This document shows positions 60,358-64,000 of a stretch of DNA of 64,000 bases, in pieces. Position numbers and translations under genes: made by a program. Position 1 is the stretch's first letter. Each line of letters starts with the position of its first letter. The stretch lies in NCBI RefSeq assembly GCF_018613935.1, contig NZ_JAGGPF010000011.1, forward strand, positions 1 to 64,000, read 5' to 3'. The notes under the pieces were generated by a model. The model was not told where the DNA came from. It did not search any database and saw only the letters and a list, made by a program, of their open reading frames with translations. Source of the stretch: Agromyces sp. ISL-38. Lineage in GTDB: Bacteria; Actinomycetota; Actinomycetes; Actinomycetales; Microbacteriaceae.

Positions 60358-61212
60358 TCAGTCCGCCAGGAACACCAGCACCTCACGCACGAACATATCG
60401 AGGTGCTGGAACAGGAAGGCGTGTCCGGCGTCGCTGTAGAGGACGAGCTTCGCGTTGGGCAGTGCCTGCACTGCCGCGTAGGAGCTGTACGCGTCGATCA
60501 TGACGTCGTGCGCGCCTCCGGCGTACAGCACCGGAGCAGTGATGGTCTCCAGGTCGCGCGCGACGTCGTCCCACGGCGCGGCCAGCGTGGCCGTGATTGC
60601 CTCGAGCTGACCCATTGCGGCCTCCTGGGTGACCCGCGGGGCGCCATCGGGCATCTCGGCGTTGACGCGTCCGAAGTGGTCCAGGCCCTTGGCGCGGGCC
60701 TCGTCGGTCTCGGGGTAGAACAGGTAGAGCACGTCCTCGAGGTCCGATTCGGGCTTCAGCATGATGGTGGCGACCCGCTCCGGCATCGCCGGCATGCCGG
60801 GCGCGGTGCCAGAGCCGCTGCCCGCCACGATGAGTTTGCGGACCAGGTCGGGGCGCAGCAGGGTGAGCTTCTGCGCCACGACACCCCCGAAGGACCAGCC
60901 GAGCAGGTCGACCTGCGATAGTCCGAGGGCCTCGACGAACTCGATCGCTCCCTCAGCGAACGCGTCGACGGTCCTGAGCGGCTCCCCCTCGGTGTAGCCG
61001 ATGCCGATGTTGTCGAAGAGGATGACGTCGCGCTCGGCGGCCAGCGCCTCGATGAAGCGCGGGTCCCACCAGTCGAGGGTGGCGCGGAACCGGTGCAGGA
61101 GCAGCAGCGGCGCGCCGCCGACCGGCCCCAGGCGGCGGTAGGCGAACCGGGCGGACTTCGTCTCGATGTACTGCGTGTGTGCCGTGGATGCGGCGTAGGT
61201 CGTGGTGCTCAT
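60358..61212 (-). CDS. Alpha/beta hydrolase with HR oxyanion motif
   Basis: 284 residues. The nucleophile elbow is DLLGWSFGGVV, the acid lies in APVLYAGGAHDVMI and the histidine in DAGHAFLFQ. The usual His-Gly oxyanion motif after the first long strand is HRFRATLDWW, a variant seen in a subgroup of bacterial hydrolases. It follows the enoyl-CoA hydratase gene in a minus-strand run with a GFA protein and an aldehyde dehydrogenase, suggesting a catabolic or detoxification unit. Substrate unknown. Confidence 0.88.
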   Translation of the reverse strand: MSTTTYAASTAHTQYIETKSARFAYRRLGPVGGAPLLLLHRFRATLDWWDPRFIEALAAERDVILFDNIGIGYTEGEPLRTVDAFAEGAIEFVEALGLSQVDLLGWSFGGVVAQKLTLLRPDLVRKLIVAGSGSGTAPGMPAMPERVATIMLKPESDLEDVLYLFYPETDEARAKGLDHFGRVNAEMPDGAPRVTQEAAMGQLEAITATLAAPWDDVARDLETITAPVLYAGGAHDVMIDAYSSYAAVQALPNAKLVLYSDAGHAFLFQHLDMFVREVLVFLAD

Positions 61213-61269
61213 GGTGTTGCTCCTGTCCGGGCGACGGTGAAGATGTGTAGTAGTGACGGATGCCGGTGG

Positions 61270-62097
61270 TTAGGCCTGCTTGTTGGCCTTGGCGACGTAC
61301 TCGCCCATGCGGTACTCGAAGTCGAGCCCGACCTCGGCGGCGATGGCCTGCGTGGCGGCCGCGCGGGCCTGGAAGCCCGGCAGCGACAGCGACCTGGCGA
61401 AATCCGAGAAGGCGGTGACGAGGTCACCGGTCGGCGGGAGCGTGGAGCGGTTGACCGCAGCTTTGGCCGCCGCGAGCGAGTTCCTGTCGAAGCTGGCGAG
61501 GCGTTCGACCATATCGTCGACGAAGGCATCGAGCTCGGCATCCGGCAGCGCGCGCGTCACCCAGCCCCATCGCTCCGCCTGCGCGGCGTCGTAGTCGCCG
61601 CTACCGAGGATGGCCTCGAGTGCGCGGTCGCGCCCAAGGAAGCGCGGAAGCCGCTCGGTGCCGCCACCGCCCGGGAGTAGGCCTGCCCCCACCTCCGGCT
61701 GTCCGAAAAACGCGTTCTCGAGGCTTGCGTAACGAAGGTCGAGCGCCAGGGCCAGCTCATTGCCACCGCCACGCGTGCGCCCGCGGATGGAGGCGACCGT
61801 GATGTACGGCGCATTGGTGAGGCGCACGACGAGGTCGGTCCAGATCGGGAGCTCGCCTTCTGGCGTCGGCGGCAGCTCACCGAGCGCGGCGAGGTCGAAG
61901 TGGTTGAGGAAGAAGTCGGGCACGTCGCTCTTGAAGACGACGACCTGGACGTCCGAGTCGCTCTCGAGGTCCGTGACGATCTCGTGCAGCCGCACGGCGG
62001 TCTCCGCCGCCACGACGTTGGCCGGCGGGTTGTGGAACGTGATCGTCACGACCTCAGGGCTCGGACGATCGAGGATGACAGTGCTGGACGTGCTCAT
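61270..62097 (-). CDS. Enoyl-CoA hydratase/isomerase family protein
   Basis: 275 residues from ATG 62097, with GGAG six bases in front; an in-frame ATG at 62109 is less likely. The crotonase fold shows VTITFHNPPANVV, the oxyanion-hole region IRGRTRGGGNELALALDLRY and FGQPEVGAGLLPGGGGTERL with the general-acid or base glutamate. Crotonases handle acyl-CoA hydration, isomerisation or C-C cleavage. Neighbours (alpha/beta hydrolase, aldehyde dehydrogenase) suggest a degradative pathway, perhaps of an aromatic or fatty side chain; this is inference. Confidence 0.85.
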   Translation of the reverse strand: MSTSSTVILDRPSPEVVTITFHNPPANVVAAETAVRLHEIVTDLESDSDVQVVVFKSDVPDFFLNHFDLAALGELPPTPEGELPIWTDLVVRLTNAPYITVASIRGRTRGGGNELALALDLRYASLENAFFGQPEVGAGLLPGGGGTERLPRFLGRDRALEAILGSGDYDAAQAERWGWVTRALPDAELDAFVDDMVERLASFDRNSLAAAKAAVNRSTLPPTGDLVTAFSDFARSLSLPGFQARAAATQAIAAEVGLDFEYRMGEYVAKANKQA

Positions 62098-62162
62098 GTG
62101 GTGCTCCATTCGTGCGGGGTGGTAACAGTCGTGCGAGTTGCAGGTAGTGGCCGAGGGACGAT

Positions 62163-62705
62163 TCAGCCGCGGCGCAGGACGCGGCTGATCATCGCGGCGA
62201 TCGCCAGTTGGCTGCTGGCGTAGTAGTGGTGCTTCGGCAGTTCGTCGGCGACATCCTGTTCCCGCAGCCGGTAGTAGATGTGCCGCTGCACGGGCGGCAG
62301 AGCGTCTTGATTCGCGAAGTTCTTGCTCGGGATGAACACCATTCCCGCGGATCCGCCGATGGTCTCGATGAACGGATCGCCGCACTTATCGCAGTGGGCG
62401 CGATCGAGGGGCGCGCACTTGGCGAAGCGTCCCTTGTCGGGGTGTCCGAACCGGGAGCCGCGCCCGTGGGCGAAGCCCGGAGGCAGCAGCTTGGGGTTGG
62501 CGAACGTCGCGTGCTCGGCGTGAATCACGACGTTCTTCGCGCGGACGAAGGTCACATCGGTGTACGGCTTGCCCATGAACTGCTGGCAGTACAGGCAGTG
62601 GCAGTAGAACCGCTGCATGGGAACTCCTGCCGTCACTTCAAAGGTGTTCGCGCCGCAGGCGCATGAGCCGCGCATGACGGTTGCTGTCGTTGAGTCGGTA
62701 GACAT
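62163..62705 (-). CDS. GFA-family (glutathione-dependent formaldehyde-activating-like) protein
   Basis: 180 residues from ATG 62705. Zinc-binding cysteines are arranged as in the GFA/Mss4-like fold: MRGSCACGANTFEV, FYCHCLYCQQFMGKPY and a later DRAHCDKCGDPF. Despite the name, most members have no proven formaldehyde activity. It sits between the enoyl-CoA hydratase and aldehyde dehydrogenase genes, in the same orientation, so an aldehyde-related role is possible. Confidence 0.85.
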   Translation of the reverse strand: MSTDSTTATVMRGSCACGANTFEVTAGVPMQRFYCHCLYCQQFMGKPYTDVTFVRAKNVVIHAEHATFANPKLLPPGFAHGRGSRFGHPDKGRFAKCAPLDRAHCDKCGDPFIETIGGSAGMVFIPSKNFANQDALPPVQRHIYYRLREQDVADELPKHHYYASSQLAIAAMISRVLRRG

Positions 62706-62764
62706 CGTTTCTCGCTCCGTGTTCTTGGTGGTGTGGTCAGGACCGGTGGACGCGGGTGGTGCGT

Positions 62765-64000
62765 TCATCGGAGGAAGAAGTCGAGGAGTGCGTCGGCGCG
62801 CTTGCCGAAGGGCGCATGCAGGAGGTTGATGCTGTTCCAGCGGCCCTGCACGTAGATGCCCTTGGGGTGGCTGAGCGTGCGGAAGCCTTCGATCCCGTGG
62901 TACTTGCCCATGCCGCTCTCGCCGACCCCGCCGAACGGAAGATCGTCTTGGCCCACATGCATGATCGTGCCGTTGATGGTGACGTTGCCCGACGTGGTGC
63001 GGTTGAGGACCTTGCGGCGGTCTGCGTCGTCGGCGCCGAAGTAGTAGAGCGCGAGTGGACGGGGGCGTGCGTTCACGTAGTCGATGGCGTCATCGATGCT
63101 GCGGTAGGGGAAGATCGGCAGGATGGGGCCGAAGATCTCCTCGTGGGCGATTCGCATGTCGTCGGTGACGCCGAGCACGACGGTCGGCGCGAACGTGTGG
63201 GGCCGACGGGAAGCGTCGCCTGGCCGGTGTCCGACCTCGATGATGCGTGCTCCGTGGGCGCGGGCGTCGTCGATGAGGTCGACGAGGATCTGGTACTGCT
63301 TTTCGTTGACGATCGAGGTGTAGTCCTTGCTCGTCGGGCCGTCGGGGTAGGCGGTCTTGACGAGTCGGTCGTAGCTCTCGATGAAGGCGTCGACGTCGGA
63401 TTCGTGCACGAGGGCGTAGTCGGGGGCGATGCAGGTCTGCCCGCCGCTGAGGAGCTTGCCGAAGACGATGGACGACACGGTCGCGTCCTGCACGTGCCCC
63501 TTGGCGACGATCGTCGGCGACTTGCCGCCGAGTTCGAGCGTGACCGGGACGAGGTTCTCGCTCGCTGCCTTCATCACGGATCGTCCGACTGAGCTGCTCC
63601 CGGTGAAGACGAGGTGATCGAACTGCAGGGAGGAGAACGCTGCGCCGTCACCGTTGACGATGGTGACCTGCTCTTCTGGGAAGACCTCGCTGACGATCAA
63701 CGACAGCAGGGCATTCGTCGCCGGGGTGAACTTCGACGGCTTGAGCATGACGCGGTTTCCCGCGGCGATCGCCGTGACCACCGGCATCAGCGACAGGTTG
63801 ACGGGGTAGTTCCACGGCGAGATGACGCCCACCACGCCGAGGGGCTGGTACTCGATGTGGTTGCTGCCGAAGCGCAGCTGCAGGGCGATGTGGCGGCGGG
63901 TGGGCCGCATGAATCGGCCCAGGTTGCGGTCGAGGTAGTCGATGCCGTTGACGACGCCCAGGATTTCCATCATCGCCGTCTCGTGTCGTGAGCGGTTGCC
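62765..64000 (-). CDS. Aldehyde dehydrogenase (coniferyl aldehyde dehydrogenase-like), partial
   Basis: The frame stays open through the window edge: before the internal Met-Met-Glu-Ile at 63973 the codons read GNRSRHET, a conserved segment of the family, so the start is beyond 64000. Visible motifs are GVVGVISPWNYPVNLSLMP, VFTGSSSVGRSVM, VTLELGGKSPTIV (base glutamate), SGGQTCIAPDYALV (catalytic cysteine) and HEEIFGPILPIFPY. It lacks the extra loop of many ALDHs, as in coniferyl aldehyde dehydrogenases. It oxidises an aldehyde to a carboxylate with NAD(P). Confidence 0.85.
   Translation of the reverse strand, partial: GNRSRHETAMMEILGVVNGIDYLDRNLGRFMRPTRRHIALQLRFGSNHIEYQPLGVVGVISPWNYPVNLSLMPVVTAIAAGNRVMLKPSKFTPATNALLSLIVSEVFPEEQVTIVNGDGAAFSSLQFDHLVFTGSSSVGRSVMKAASENLVPVTLELGGKSPTIVAKGHVQDATVSSIVFGKLLSGGQTCIAPDYALVHESDVDAFIESYDRLVKTAYPDGPTSKDYTSIVNEKQYQILVDLIDDARAHGARIIEVGHRPGDASRRPHTFAPTVVLGVTDDMRIAHEEIFGPILPIFPYRSIDDAIDYVNARPRPLALYYFGADDADRRKVLNRTTSGNVTINGTIMHVGQDDLPFGGVGESGMGKYHGIEGFRTLSHPKGIYVQGRWNSINLLHAPFGKRADALLDFFLR

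Overview
The window is high-GC DNA with strong third-position G/C bias, frequent GTG and TTG starts, and a gene neighbourhood (serS, HAD phosphatase, diacylglycerol kinase, pheA, pgm, LytR-CpsA-Psr proteins) typical of Actinobacteria, most likely the family Microbacteriaceae (Agromyces or a relative; this placement is inference). No rRNA, CRISPR array or replication origin was seen.

Left end (1-12240) is an accessory region. After the tail of a collagen-like sortase substrate and a broken DHFR-like gene comes a compact, visibly more A/T-rich cluster (1318-8930). It encodes two homologous 65-66 residue peptides with eight conserved cysteines behind a conserved leader, a MauE-type membrane protein, a membrane-anchored thioredoxin-fold protein, a signal peptidase I, a MacB-like permease/ATPase pair and a half-size ABC exporter. 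I read this as a secreted disulfide-rich peptide (bacteriocin-like) system with its own oxidative folding, leader cleavage and export or immunity machinery. It is followed by IS21 and IS481 debris, a secreted chymotrypsin-fold protease and a tRNA-Ser gene, so the region looks like a genomic island.

The block 12245-29388 is mostly core chromosome: two tRNA-Ser genes interleaved with two LytR-CpsA-Psr cell-wall ligases, HAD phosphatase-serS, a lipid kinase, membrane proteins, an FG-GAP secreted protein, pheA, a DUF445 protein, pgm, an amidase-domain secreted protein, an MFS transporter and a D,D-carboxypeptidase. From 29425 to 35370 lies a beta-glucoside (cellobiose-like) uptake operon: binding lipoprotein, two permeases, GH1 beta-glucosidase and LacI regulator, with two palindromic operators bracketing the promoter.

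The block 35395-47966 (all minus strand) is a defence island: hsdM-hsdS-hsdR type I restriction-modification with a hipBA toxin-antitoxin pair inserted between hsdS and hsdR, a zinc-ribbon membrane protein, a degenerate methyltransferase-like protein with an HTH and an HsdS-like domain upstream, and an unrecognised coiled-coil protein at the end. Divergent from it is a DUF3892 gene followed by a lipoprotein and a coiled-coil membrane protein.

The right end carries an orphan beta-class DNA methyltransferase, a flavodoxin, a lipoate ligase-like protein, a histidine phosphatase, the circularly permuted ATP-grasp / alpha-E / transglutaminase operon, a MarR-MFS operon with a clear palindromic operator, and the start of a catabolic-looking cluster (alpha/beta hydrolase, enoyl-CoA hydratase, GFA-family protein, aldehyde dehydrogenase running off the window). 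Two families of short palindromic repeats are dispersed through the core regions.
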